Shown: piece after piece, positions 1 through 8,640 of the stretch
Numbering within the stretch: position 1 is the first letter of the stretch
Layout: each line of letters opens with the position of its first letter
Origin: a candidate division KSB3 bacterium
GTDB lineage: Bacteria; Moduliflexota; Moduliflexia; Moduliflexales; Moduliflexaceae
Direction of reading: 5' to 3'
Length of the DNA: 64,000 nucleotides
NCBI GenBank assembly: GCA_002748425.1
Contig: PDSJ01000017.1
Location: forward strand, 1 to 64,000
Notes under the pieces: generated by a model
What the model saw: the letters and a program-made list of their open reading frames with translations, nothing else
What the model was told of the DNA's origin: nothing
Databases searched by the model: none
Program-made: the position numbers and the translations under genes

Positions 1-377
1 TCCCTGCCTGTCCGCCGCTGACCTGACCACCCTCTCACACGGCCTCCAGCCTGTCAAGTCTTTTTTGGCTCTTTTTTCCCACACCCCTCACTCCCCCAAC
101 GCCACTAACCCCTTGATACAAGCCAGGGTGGGGAATTCAAGAGAATTGCTTCTGTCGCATTTTACAAAAGTTCAGTGCTGGTTCGGCACGTAAGATATGA
201 ATCACTCGTGAGCCTGAAGAGTGCAGAATCAGATCTTCAATCATAACATTGTGTCTGAAGCGAATATTTTTTTTTGACAATCGTGATGCGCCGTGAGACA
301 GCTCTCCGGTCAAGCGGAGAAATATAATAAGGATTTTTTTGTGTCGGACTATCCGAATCTACAGCTAATATTGAAGT
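1..377. other. Intergenic region upstream of murJ
   Basis: No convincing gene is seen here. The first 110 bases are rich in C and T. A TTGACA box lies at 274-279, but there is no good -10 box 16-18 bases later. A TATAAT box at 323-328 directly follows a small hairpin (arms 304-309 and 315-320). Either box could serve murJ, but neither has a well-placed partner, so promoter assignment stays open. Confidence 0.4.
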
Positions 378-1997
378 ATGTTTCAAAAAGAGAATGCTCG
401 CAAACTTTTGTTCGTTGATATAGCTAAGTCTACCGGGATGCTGGCTGCTATTTTGACCGGCATTAAAGTGCTGGGCTTTGTTGAAAAGCAGGTGTTGGCT
501 TATTATTTCGGAACCGGTGACACACTTGATGCCTATTTGACGGGATTCACTTTGATGGTGGTCTTCTGGGACATCCTGCGTGGTCTGCTGGCTCCATCCT
601 ACCTGCCGACACTCATCGAATATCGTTCTGAAGCGGGCGAGAGAAAAAGTTGGGAGTTCACCTTCACCGTGCTGAATCTCCTGTCTCTGCTTTTCGTTAT
701 CGTTATAGCCGTTTCGTTTTTGTTCAGCGCTCAGCTCATCACGCTGGCAGCTCCCGGTTTTCAGGGAGAGCGTCTCAAGATGACCGTTGAACTGACTCGG
801 CTGATGCTGAGTGGTGCGGTTTTTTTCGGCCTGGCACTTATCACCGGATTTACGCTCAATTCTTATAAACGTTTTTTTCTGGCGATTGCTGATGATCTTG
901 TGTTTAAAGTGGCTGGCCTGCTGGGACTTGTCCTGCTTGTACGCTATATCGGCATTTATGGCTTGGCCTGGGGAATTGCGCTGGGAAGTTGGCTGGCGCC
1001 CTGTCTTCATCTGATCGGTTTGCGGAAATATCTGTGTTTCTATTCACCACGGATCGATTTGCGCCTCGCGCCCTTGAAAAAGATGTTCCGCTTGATACTT
1101 CCTCTTGTCGCAGGAACGTTGTGTGCAGAAGGACGGCGCGTGATCGATAACTGGTTTGCGTCGTTTTTGGCAGCGGGCAGCATTTCCGCCTTGAGCTTCG
1201 CCTATAAATTGATTGAGTTTGCCTTTAAATCGCTAGCCGTTCCTCTGGCAACAGTCGTTTTTCCGTATTTTTCTGATCTGGCCCTGCAGAAAGATCATAC
1301 GACCTTAAACGATACCTTGATGACTACGCTGCGAATGGTCGCGCTGGCTTTTACCCCACTTGCGGTCTGTTTGTTGAGTTTGAGAACTCCGGTTGTCCGG
1401 CTCTTATTCGAGCGTGGAGCATTTGATGCAGCTTCGACACAGCTTACTGTTAGCGCAGTGACATTTTATGCGATGGGATTGACAAGCGTTGCGCTTGATC
1501 TCATTTTGATGCGTGCCTATTACAGCTTCTCGGATACCTTGACGCCTTCAGTCACAGAAGTGCTGACGCTCTTAATACACGTTGGGACGATTTTTCTCTT
1601 GCGTAACGTATTGGGCCATGGCAGTATTGCGCTTGCATTTTCATTGTCGAAAACCGTGAAGGTCATTGTACTTTTTCTTTGGCTGCCGAAACACCAGGTG
1701 CACATTCAGGCTGGCCGCAATCTGCGTTTTCTCGGAAAAATCGGGCTGGCAGCCTTCAGCATGTACTCTGCGATAACTGTCTATGCTGAAGGCTTTATAC
1801 GCCTGCTCGGTGCATCATCATATTTTTTACAGGCCCTGTTAATCGTCAGCGGCGCCTTGATCGGAGTGGGCGTTTTTTTCATCCTGACATTTCTTTTACA
1901 TATTCAGGAGGTCCGCGATCTTGCGCAAACTGCCGTCCGTATGGCGAAGGGTGAAGCTAAGGAGCGTTTCTATGCAAGACAGGATACAGATCATTGA
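378..1997 (+). CDS. murJ: MurJ/MviN-family lipid II flippase
   Basis: Integral membrane protein of 539 residues, the usual length for MurJ, which flips the peptidoglycan precursor lipid II across the inner membrane. The family signature is visible near the N-terminus: [19 protein letters not shown], followed by a DAYLTGF stretch. A second typical block starts with ERGAFD around residue 350 and ends in [12 protein letters not shown]. Most of the rest is hydrophobic and fits the family's 14 membrane segments. The ATG at 378 has only a weak upstream GAAG. The 3' end overlaps the macro-domain gene by 26 bases in another frame, which suggests co-translation. MurJ relatives in polysaccharide export are possible, but the match is to the MviN branch. 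Confidence 0.88.
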   Translation: MFQKENARKLLFVDIAKSTGMLAAILTGIKVLGFVEKQVLAYYFGTGDTLDAYLTGFTLMVVFWDILRGLLAPSYLPTLIEYRSEAGERKSWEFTFTVLNLLSLLFVIVIAVSFLFSAQLITLAAPGFQGERLKMTVELTRLMLSGAVFFGLALITGFTLNSYKRFFLAIADDLVFKVAGLLGLVLLVRYIGIYGLAWGIALGSWLAPCLHLIGLRKYLCFYSPRIDLRLAPLKKMFRLILPLVAGTLCAEGRRVIDNWFASFLAAGSISALSFAYKLIEFAFKSLAVPLATVVFPYFSDLALQKDHTTLNDTLMTTLRMVALAFTPLAVCLLSLRTPVVRLLFERGAFDAASTQLTVSAVTFYAMGLTSVALDLILMRAYYSFSDTLTPSVTEVLTLLIHVGTIFLLRNVLGHGSIALAFSLSKTVKVIVLFLWLPKHQVHIQAGRNLRFLGKIGLAAFSMYSAITVYAEGFIRLLGASSYFLQALLIVSGALIGVGVFFILTFLLHIQEVRDLAQTAVRMAKGEAKERFYARQDTDH

Positions 1998-2511
1998 TGC
2001 TGATATTACCCGGCAAGATGTCGATGCTGTTGTGAATGCCGCCAATAATAGCCTGCTGGGCGGCGGGGGTGTGGATGGGGCGATTCATCGGGCTGCAGGA
2101 CCGCAGTTGCTCGCTGAGTGCCGCGCGTTAAACGGCTGTCCTACAGGTGAGGCGAAACTGACCCGAGGCTACGGCCTGCCAGCGAAATTCGTCATTCATA
2201 CGGTCGGGCCGGTCTGGCGGGGCGGAAATGCTGATGAAGATCGCTTATTGAAAAGTTGTTACAGAAATTCCCTCGAACTGGCCGCGCGGCATGGGATAAA
2301 AAGTATTGCCTTTCCGTCGATCAGTACCGGAGCGTACGGTTTTCCAATCGAACGCGCATCTCGCATAGCCATCGCGACGGTTAAAAACGTGTTAGACGTT
2401 CATCAGAAGCTTGAAAAAGTGCTTTTCGTCTGTTTCGGACAGCACGACTATCACATTTACGTTGAGACGTTAGAATCCATGCGGCCCATCGGCACGGCAT
2501 TTGGCGTGTAG
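1972..2511 (+). CDS. Macro-domain protein (ADP-ribose / O-acetyl-ADP-ribose hydrolase-like)
   Basis: Single macro domain of 179 residues. The start is taken at the ATG at 1972 because AAGGAG lies just upstream and the protein then begins with the canonical first strand, [20 protein letters not shown]. The ligand loop [15 protein letters not shown] and the second loop [10 protein letters not shown] are both present. Relatives such as YmdB remove ADP-ribose from proteins or deacetylate O-acetyl-ADP-ribose in the cytosol. The gene begins inside murJ (26-base overlap). Its 3' end runs 55 bases into the convergent gene at 2457-3083, and the last dozen residues go beyond the usual macro fold. The substrate is not known. 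Confidence 0.88.
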   Translation: MQDRIQIIDADITRQDVDAVVNAANNSLLGGGGVDGAIHRAAGPQLLAECRALNGCPTGEAKLTRGYGLPAKFVIHTVGPVWRGGNADEDRLLKSCYRNSLELAARHGIKSIAFPSISTGAYGFPIERASRIAIATVKNVLDVHQKLEKVLFVCFGQHDYHIYVETLESMRPIGTAFGV

Positions 2512-3083
2512 TCGTCTGGCAAACAATAATTCGCCGGCGAGACAGCATCCACCACACTGCCGTACAGTTGCTGAGTATCAAGATTCACAGTGCTCAAGAC
2601 CTCGACAGCGGTTTGATAAAAGGCGTTTGTCAAGTTGATTTTGACAATGTTTGGAGGGATCTCAACGCGCAGGACCGGTAGCGCCGAGCGAATACCATTG
2701 AAGAACTTCCGAAAATTTTTCCGTTCGCGGTTCGTTCGTTGCATGCCGGCCCCAGCCAAAATTCGATGAACCCGCTGCTTGTCCTCCTCGGCGTGATATG
2801 GGAACGCCCAGCCAATACAGTTTCGCGTAGCCTTTGCTTTGCGAAATGGTCCCCGCGCTAAAAGGATTTCATGATCGTAACAGTAGTTCCAGAGGCTGCG
2901 ACGGAAGTCGTTTGACAGGGCGCAGAGAAATCCATCATCCATGGCTCGCTTTAAGAGTTTACCATTGATCTCAATGCGAATTTCCGTCTGCATATCCAGT
3001 GCCTTCATCATTTCTACCAGGGCTTTCAGATACATCCCGGTGGCTTTGTTGTACATGCTCTGATTGCTGTTCGTGTCCGACAT
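2457..3083 (-). CDS. Unknown protein, paralog B of a tandem pair in the heat-shock unit
   Basis: Protein of 208 residues that I cannot assign to a family. It is clearly paralogous to the gene just upstream (3100-3693). Both begin with an amphipathic helix of the form Y-x-K-A-L-x-x-x-x-x-A-L, and both carry IGWxFP(Y/F)H near residue 90-100 and a later PxNxVKI block. No signal peptide or membrane segment is visible, so it is probably cytosolic. The ATG at 3083 is preferred because AGGAC precedes it; the frame is open to 3119 but no ribosome site is seen there. It follows its paralog by 16 bases and ends 55 bases inside the convergent macro-domain gene. Its position suggests co-transcription with dnaJ. 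Confidence 0.7.
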   Translation of the reverse strand: MSDTNSNQSMYNKATGMYLKALVEMMKALDMQTEIRIEINGKLLKRAMDDGFLCALSNDFRRSLWNYCYDHEILLARGPFRKAKATRNCIGWAFPYHAEEDKQRVHRILAGAGMQRTNRERKNFRKFFNGIRSALPVLRVEIPPNIVKINLTNAFYQTAVEVLSTVNLDTQQLYGSVVDAVSPANYCLPDDYTPNAVPMGRMDSNVST

Positions 3084-3099
3084 AAGCTCTGTCCTGAGT

Positions 3100-3693
3100 T
3101 TATCGTGGAGCTTGCGCATAGGGTTTCAACTGTTCGCCCAGTATTAACTTCACGTGAAGGCGCTGTTTTAGCGGACTTTTCTGAGGCAAACGTTCTAACA
3201 ACGTTCTTGAAACATAACGGAGATCAGGAGGATGTTCGCGCAGCACCTGCATCGCAGAGCGGCATTCATCTCCCAAAACCCGTATCTTGACGAGGTTCGC
3301 CGGAAGGTCAAGAGCCGCCTCATGCACTCGTAAGCGGCATGAAAGCCAGAACTGCCGCAAACCGGCCCAGGATTTTTCCGCGATCTCCGAACGCGTCACA
3401 ATTTCATAGGAATTTTCCATCTCCTGCAGACCGTGAAAGGGAAAAATCCAGCCGATGTTGTTCCAGTTTTTTGCGATACCTGGCACTTGTCCTTGCCAAA
3501 GCAAAAACTCTTCGTTCGGAGAACGGCATCCCAGCACTCGCTCCCGCTCAGTGACCGTCTGCAAAAAACCGTCCAGTACGACCCGTGAAAGAAAGCTGAC
3601 GTCAAATGCTGTCCGAGCTTCACGATGCTGTTCCAGAGCCGTGGCAATATCAAGCAGCGCCTTCACATACACGTCGATGGCTGTGATATACAC
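3100..3693 (-). CDS. Unknown protein, paralog A of a tandem pair downstream of dnaJ
   Basis: Protein of 197 residues from the GTG at 3693, where AGGA sits nine bases upstream; a second GTG at 3711 adds six residues but lacks a ribosome site. The family is not recognised. It shares with its neighbour the opening helix (VYVKALLDIATALEQ here), the NIGWIFPFH motif near residue 90, and a C-terminal LPANLVKI block. No export signal is seen. Only 33 bases separate the start from the stop of dnaJ, and I see no terminator between, so it is most simply the fourth gene of the HrcA-controlled unit. A role linked to chaperones is inferred from position only. Confidence 0.7.
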   Translation of the reverse strand: MYITAIDVYVKALLDIATALEQHREARTAFDVSFLSRVVLDGFLQTVTERERVLGCRSPNEEFLLWQGQVPGIAKNWNNIGWIFPFHGLQEMENSYEIVTRSEIAEKSWAGLRQFWLSCRLRVHEAALDLPANLVKIRVLGDECRSAMQVLREHPPDLRYVSRTLLERLPQKSPLKQRLHVKLILGEQLKPYAQAPR

Positions 3694-3726
3694 GTTACAA
3701 CATCCTGACACACCATGAGTCGAGAT

Positions 3727-4917
3727 CTAGTGACGACGACGTGTCTCCTCATGGAGCCTGGAAGACTCTTTGACCCCAAAGACTTTTTGAAGCCATGCAG
3801 ATATTTTTTCTTTAGGATGCTGCAGCAACCTTGACGCCGGGGTCGATGCGTCTTCATCGCTTATGCGGGCAAATTCTTCGAGAAGCTGGCGCTGTCGACG
3901 CGAAATTTTCGTCGGAATCTGTATCTTCATTTTGACGTAGAAATCGCCGCGATGACCATTGCTCGACAAGGGCACCCCTTTCCTGGAAAGGCGAAAGACC
4001 CGGTCGCATTGGGTTCCAGGGGGAATCCGAATTCTGACTTTCTTGTTTTCGAGAGTCGGAACTTCGACAACACCTCCCAGAATCGCCTGCGTAATCGTCA
4101 AAGGCATTTCACACCAAATGTCATTATCCTTACGGCCAAAAAAGTCGTGCGCCTTGACATGAACTTGAATGTATAAATCGCCTGGGGAGCCTCCATACGA
4201 ACCGCTCTCTCCTTCCCCTTCCACCTTTAAACTCATCCCGTCATGCACGTTGGAAGGAATTTTAACAGAAATTCTGCGTTGCTGCAGAACACGACTCTCC
4301 CCTCGACACTGGGGGCACTCTTTTTGATAGACCCGCCCGCTGCCATTGCAATCCGGGCAAACCTGGGTAAATCCGAGGAAACCATGCGATTGTCGGGTGC
4401 GGCCTTTTCCCAGGCACGTTGGACACAGCATCGGATAACTGCGAGGCTCAATTCCCGTTCCCCGACAGCGCTCGCATTGCTCCATGCGTTTTAATTCAAT
4501 AGTTTTCGTCGTGCCCAGCGCAGACTCTTCAAAATCAACACTCAGCTCATGCTTTAGATCAGCCCCGCGAATGGGCTGTTGATATTTTTTCCGTGAGGCC
4601 CCTTTTCTGCTGGAAAAATTGCCGAAGACATCGAAGAGATCATCATTTGAACTTCGCGTCCAATGACTTGAGTTCTTGTTATTTGCAGAAGAGGATCTGT
4701 CCGAGCGCTTCCGATCGTAATCAGCCCGTTTACGCCTGTCGCTGAGGATGCGATACGCTTCAGTGACCTGCTTAAACCGATCCTCAGCGTAGGTATTTCC
4801 GGGGTTACGATCGGGATGATATTTCAGCGCAAGCTGTCTGTAGGCACGTTTGATCGCAGTCTCGTCAGCCTGCTGGCCGACTCCCAAAATTTTATAATAA
4901 TTTGTGGTCTTAGACAA
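3727..4917 (-). CDS. dnaJ: Chaperone protein DnaJ (type I Hsp40)
   Basis: Co-chaperone of 396 residues that stimulates the DnaK ATPase and delivers clients. The J domain occupies about residues 5-70, with the essential HPD at about 34-36. Four zinc motifs follow around residues 150-215: CERCRGTG, CPTCLGKG, CPDCNGSG and CPQCRGES. The last one ends in S where the consensus has G. The linker after the J domain is rich in Ser and Asn rather than Gly and Phe, though a DLFDVFGNF segment recalls the DIF motif. The start codon is TTG, with GAGAG about 11 bases upstream. It lies 21 bases after grpE. dnaK, often found between these two genes, is missing. Confidence 0.93.
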   Translation of the reverse strand: MSKTTNYYKILGVGQQADETAIKRAYRQLALKYHPDRNPGNTYAEDRFKQVTEAYRILSDRRKRADYDRKRSDRSSSANNKNSSHWTRSSNDDLFDVFGNFSSRKGASRKKYQQPIRGADLKHELSVDFEESALGTTKTIELKRMEQCERCRGTGIEPRSYPMLCPTCLGKGRTRQSHGFLGFTQVCPDCNGSGRVYQKECPQCRGESRVLQQRRISVKIPSNVHDGMSLKVEGEGESGSYGGSPGDLYIQVHVKAHDFFGRKDNDIWCEMPLTITQAILGGVVEVPTLENKKVRIRIPPGTQCDRVFRLSRKGVPLSSNGHRGDFYVKMKIQIPTKISRRQRQLLEEFARISDEDASTPASRLLQHPKEKISAWLQKVFGVKESSRLHEETRRRH

Positions 4918-4938
4918 ATTACAGTACTCTCAGGCGAA

Positions 4939-5616
4939 TTATTTATGTTTGGCAACTCCAACCTTTGGAGGAATAACAACACGATCGTGCAGATAGTAGC
5001 CCTTCTGGAAGACGGCAGCAACAGTTCCTTCTTCCATGTCATCCGTCTCGATTTGCGTGACAGCTTCATGAATCTCAGGATTGAATTGTTGTCCTTTGGC
5101 CTTAATTTCGCTGACCCCTCTCTTCTTGAGCACTCCGAGAAATTTTTCGGAAATCATTTCAACGCCTTTCAGGAAGTCGCTCAGTTCCTGCGTCTGTTCC
5201 GCAGAGGCGATCGCCCGGTCAAAATCATCAACCACCACAAGCAGTTCGCGGATGAAATCTTCGTTCGCGTATTTTCGAACTTCGATCGATTCTTTTTCTT
5301 TGCGCTTCTTAAAATTATCAAATTCCGCCTGCAAGCGCAATCGAGCGTCATAATGATCTTTCGCCTCCTGCTCTTTCGCAGTGAGCTGGGCTTGTAGCTT
5401 CGAGAGCTCATCCCCGCTCTCCTCATCCTGTTCATCACTCTCTGCTTCAGACTGCTCAGCAGTCTCACTCACTTCATCATCAAGACTATGTGCGGCGATG
5501 TCTCCTCCCTCAGACTCAGGCAATGTCTCCTGCTCTGGAGTCTCGTCTACACTTTCATCCTGTGTGTGATCGTCTTCTTTGTGTACCGGAATTTTCACAA
5601 CACTCTCCTCCTTCAT
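4939..5616 (-). CDS. grpE: GrpE nucleotide exchange factor
   Basis: Protein of 225 residues that releases ADP from DnaK. The first 80 or so residues are acidic and probably disordered. A long helix (about 80-140) contains LQAEFDNFKKRKEKE, the usual GrpE signature. The C-terminal beta-wing ends with GYYLHDRVVIPPKVGVA, also standard. An AGGAG site precedes the ATG. It lies 18 bases after hrcA and 21 before dnaJ, so the three genes are almost certainly one transcript. Heat-shock induction through CIRCE/HrcA follows from the operator upstream of hrcA. Confidence 0.95.
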   Translation of the reverse strand: MKEESVVKIPVHKEDDHTQDESVDETPEQETLPESEGGDIAAHSLDDEVSETAEQSEAESDEQDEESGDELSKLQAQLTAKEQEAKDHYDARLRLQAEFDNFKKRKEKESIEVRKYANEDFIRELLVVVDDFDRAIASAEQTQELSDFLKGVEMISEKFLGVLKKRGVSEIKAKGQQFNPEIHEAVTQIETDDMEEGTVAAVFQKGYYLHDRVVIPPKVGVAKHK

Positions 5617-5634
5617 GACTCTCTCTCTATTTTC

Positions 5635-6693
5635 TTACGATTCTATACGATTCGTTAATAAACGCGATATTGTTTTGGCCGTATATTCGACCATTGGGAT
5701 AACCTGTGTGTAATCCATGCGTTTGGGGCCAATAACACCAACCACCCCCAGCAAGCGCTCTCCATAATTATAGGAGGAAAGCACGAAACTTAAATCCTGC
5801 ATATCAACAACGCTGTTTTCTTCACCGATGATGACCTTTGCTCCTTCAAGTTCTTCTTCAAGACATTTGTCAATGATGCTCAACAAAATTCGTTTTTCCT
5901 CAAAGGCCTGAAAAAGTGCTTTTATCTTTTCGATATCAGCGAACTCCGGGTGGTTCATCATATTGAACGTGCCTCCCAGATAGAGTTCGCTCTCATCAAC
6001 TTCCTCATCGAAGAATTGTTGGCTTAGTTTGACAGCTCTTGCATATAATGCGTCAAATTTGATTTTTTCCGCACTCAGCATGTCCATCAACTTCGATCGG
6101 ATTTTTGTCAAACTCAAGCCCATGAGCTCGTTGGTAATAAGGCGGGACATTTGATCAAAGGTATCTTGCGAAATATCTTCGCCAAGCCGTATGACCCGTT
6201 TATGCACATGACCCGACTCTGAAATAAAAATCACCAGCGTCTGCGAATTATTCAGTTTGATAAAGTCAATGTGGCGGCACACGGTATTCTTGAGATTCGG
6301 GGCCAGCATCAATCCTGCCTGATGTGACAGGCGGGAAAGCAAGTCTGTGGTTTTTTTCATGAGATTCCCGATCTCTGCTTCATTATGTAAAATATCCTCA
6401 ATATTAAAGGATGTAATATGTTCTAGGGATTGAAGTGAATGTTTAAGATGATCGACGTAAAAACGAAAGCCTTTATCGGTAGGGACGCGCCCTGCAGACG
6501 TATGCGGCTGCGCCAGGAAGCCCGATTCCTCAAGGTCTGCCATAATGTTCCGAATGGTAGCCGGACTGATGCCAAAATCATATTTTCGGGCGATCGTCCG
6601 GGAACCGACAGGTTCAGCACTCGAGATATAGCTGCATACGACGGCTATTAAAATCTTGCGTTGTCGCTTTTCTAACTGACTTTCTGATTTCAC
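5635..6693 (-). CDS. hrcA: Heat-inducible transcription repressor HrcA
   Basis: Repressor of 352 residues, the normal length. The N-terminal winged helix shows EPVGSRTIARKYDFGISPAT around residues 28-47, followed by IRNIMADLEESGFL and HTSAGRVPT, all characteristic of HrcA. The remaining two thirds match the GAF-like and dimerisation regions. The start codon is GTG at 6693, with a good AAGGA ribosome site. HrcA binds CIRCE and needs GroEL for activity in studied bacteria, and a perfect CIRCE lies 33 bases upstream, so the gene is self-controlled. Confidence 0.96.
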   Translation of the reverse strand: MKSESQLEKRQRKILIAVVCSYISSAEPVGSRTIARKYDFGISPATIRNIMADLEESGFLAQPHTSAGRVPTDKGFRFYVDHLKHSLQSLEHITSFNIEDILHNEAEIGNLMKKTTDLLSRLSHQAGLMLAPNLKNTVCRHIDFIKLNNSQTLVIFISESGHVHKRVIRLGEDISQDTFDQMSRLITNELMGLSLTKIRSKLMDMLSAEKIKFDALYARAVKLSQQFFDEEVDESELYLGGTFNMMNHPEFADIEKIKALFQAFEEKRILLSIIDKCLEEELEGAKVIIGEENSVVDMQDLSFVLSSYNYGERLLGVVGVIGPKRMDYTQVIPMVEYTAKTISRLLTNRIES

Positions 6694-6725
6694 GTTATTC
6701 CTTTATATATCTACACGTTCAAATG

Positions 6726-6752
6726 TTAGCACTCACTCAAAAAGAGTGCTAA
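6726..6752 (-). promoter_or_regulatory. CIRCE operator (HrcA binding site)
   Basis: Perfect inverted repeat TTAGCACTC, nine spacer bases, GAGTGCTAA. This is the full consensus for HrcA binding. It lies between the hrcA start and the likely promoter, so the bound repressor would block the hrcA-grpE-dnaJ unit and anything co-transcribed with it. Confidence 0.97.
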
Positions 6753-6756
6753 CAAT

Positions 6757-6794
6757 ATTATATGTACAATGTGGTAAACAGGAAAATTTGTCAA
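6757..6794 (-). promoter_or_regulatory. Possible promoter of the hrcA unit
   Basis: Reading leftward, a consensus TTGACA (6789-6794) and a consensus TATAAT (6757-6762) are both present, but 26 bases separate them, too far for a simple sigma-70 promoter. One of the two probably pairs with a weaker partner. The TATAAT directly abuts CIRCE, which favours it as the -10 box. Confidence 0.4.
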
Positions 6795-7205
6795 GACTTT
6801 TTTGATGTTCTTCCAGGCTCGTCAGCATTGAGATGATTGACGTTATTTCGCTTGATTTGCCCTAGAATCCCTTTCGCGCAGGGAGGAAATATTTTGTCAT
6901 GAAATCCATCCTCTCTTGACATGGCGGAAAAGACTCGAGAGGCAGCAACGCTGAATCATATCGCAAAAGTTTTCAGGCTCAGTCCAGAACAGATTGAGCG
7001 TTGATCTTCCGGGAACTCTGTACGGCTTCGTCGATTCCCCTGTGCCGCAGAGTCTGGAAAATATCATGTGTGGAGATAAGCTAATAAGCTGCGAACTGTT
7101 GTGAAAGCCGTTCGTTGTTCGGAAGGTCTGTAGGGTGCAGGCTCTAAAAGCCTGATTTCAGAAGAACACAGCAATATTCCAATAATATTTTCTGAATATA
7201 TTTTT
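6795..7205. other. Gene-poor stretch with a possible gene remnant
   Basis: No complete gene is visible. A strong GGGAGG site precedes an ATG at 6899 that is stopped after six codons. Twenty bases on, in another frame, a 27-codon ORF (6921-7004) reads like the end of a helix-turn-helix domain, with LNHIAKVFRLSPEQIE. These may be pieces of one small gene broken by frameshift. A 6-bp hairpin lies at 7138-7154, and AT-rich sequence follows up to the EVE gene. Confidence 0.35.
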
Positions 7206-7664
7206 TTATTTCCCCATTTCAATGATACATTCAAATTCGTGCTCGCGTACCGGCTGAATAGAAAGGCGTATGCCTTTTTTCAAAAGAAGCATCTCCTGCA
7301 GTTCCGGAACGGTTCTGAGAAATTTGAGCGGCAGGGGATTGGAAAATTCATGTTCCAGTTGAATGTCCACCATATACCAGATCGGCTTTTCCTGCGTACT
7401 CTTAGGGTCGAAGTGCTTATTATCGGCATCCCAGGCCGTATGATCGGGATAGCCGCGTGTCACGACTTTTGCAGAAGCGACGATGGCGGGATTTTTTCGA
7501 CTGTGGTAAAAAAGTACACGGTCGCCGGGTTGCATCTCGTCCCGTATAAAATTGCGGGCCTGGTAGTTCCTGACTCCATCCCAGCACTCGGTCTGATTCG
7601 GACATGTTTTCAAATCGTCAAGTGAAAATTCTTCAGGGTCTGTTTTCATGAGCCAGTATTTCAT
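7206..7664 (-). CDS. EVE-domain protein
   Basis: Protein of 152 residues, nearly all one EVE (PUA-like) domain as in thymocyte nuclear protein 1 and bacterial homologs. The family opening KYWLMKTDPEEFSLDDL is present, then CWDGVRNYQARNF and GDRVLFYHSRKNPAIV, which line the pocket that reads modified bases in studied members. The frame is open far upstream, but the ATG at 7664 gives the standard N-terminus. The domain is linked with binding modified cytosine or RNA; the target here is unknown. It follows the HAD gene in the same direction. Confidence 0.9.
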   Translation of the reverse strand: MKYWLMKTDPEEFSLDDLKTCPNQTECWDGVRNYQARNFIRDEMQPGDRVLFYHSRKNPAIVASAKVVTRGYPDHTAWDADNKHFDPKSTQEKPIWYMVDIQLEHEFSNPLPLKFLRTVPELQEMLLLKKGIRLSIQPVREHEFECIIEMGK

Positions 7665-7824
7665 GAGTACTCTTTTCGCGGCAGAGATGTCAGGAAAGGC
7701 CAAGAAAAAAGTATCGCGGCGTTTCCGCATGGCTGCGCGAGACATAAAAAGGAGTCTTGTTAAGCTTGTAGGCCCATCTTCTGTGCCTTGGCTCGTTGTC
7801 TCCTGGCATTCCCTCCGGGGAGAG

Positions 7825-8478
7825 TTACAACAGAAAGTCCGATACATCCAGCGGGCATTCAAAAAGTTGCTGCGCACCATGCTCAAGCAGCTCCTCACGT
7901 TCCCGAAATCCCCACAGCGCAGCTCCGGGGAACATACCGGCCGCTACGGCAGTCTTCATATCGGTCGCTGTGTCGCCGAGATAGAAAAATTCATTCGGAT
8001 GAAGAGCCAAAGTCCTCGCAATGTCAAGTGCGCCGGCGGGATCGGGCTTACGGGGAATGCCTGCTTTCTGTCCCTGCACGATTTCAAAATGCCACTGCGG
8101 CAAAAGCTCTGCAACACAGCGCTGTGTGAATGCGTCGGGCTTATTCGATAAAATCGTAAACGTGATCCCTTTCTCCTGCAGACGATCGAGCATATCCGGG
8201 ACCTGTTCGTAAGGGCGAGTGTTATTTTTCCAGTTCTTCTGATAATTCTCCTGAAAGAGCTGGAGTGCCTGCGTCATCACAGCCTTTGTACGCGCTGCCT
8301 CTGGAAGCACGTTTTCAATCAGTTTCGCCATGCCGTTGCCCACAAAATAGCGGTATGCATCGACCGCATGTTCCGGAAATCCGAGTGTCTGCAACATACG
8401 ATTGGTCGAATCCGCCAGATCTTCGAGTGTGTTCAACAAAGTTCCATCAAGATCGAAGACTATCGCGTTATAGGTCAT
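7825..8478 (-). CDS. HAD-family phosphatase, phosphoglycolate phosphatase-like
   Basis: Protein of 217 residues with the full HAD set: nucleophile motif IVFDLDGTLLNT near the N-terminus, motif II TILSNKP, motif III lysine in KPDP, and motif IV YLGDTATDM. The helical cap between motifs I and II resembles Gph/PgmB enzymes. These dephosphorylate small phosphates such as 2-phosphoglycolate; the actual substrate cannot be read from sequence. The ATG at 8478 is chosen because AGGA lies just upstream and the domain begins three residues later; the frame is open to 8514. Confidence 0.88.
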   Translation of the reverse strand: MTYNAIVFDLDGTLLNTLEDLADSTNRMLQTLGFPEHAVDAYRYFVGNGMAKLIENVLPEAARTKAVMTQALQLFQENYQKNWKNNTRPYEQVPDMLDRLQEKGITFTILSNKPDAFTQRCVAELLPQWHFEIVQGQKAGIPRKPDPAGALDIARTLALHPNEFFYLGDTATDMKTAVAAGMFPGAALWGFREREELLEHGAQQLFECPLDVSDFLL

Positions 8479-8640
8479 AAAATCCTGGTGAGAACGCCGG
8501 GCGCTTTCCGACATAAGCGTGCTCGTCGAAAGGTGTCGGGCATCCTCACATGTCGTGTGTATGAAGTCATCCCATGCTCATCAGCATGAATCCGAACAAC
8601 GTTCTCTTCTGCTTCCGTAAAAGGCATTTTCTCAGAACGT

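Noticed and set aside
237..1010. 257-codon open frame on the - strand
   Set aside because: Antisense to murJ; composition rich in Q, S and R without any domain, typical of a shadow frame.
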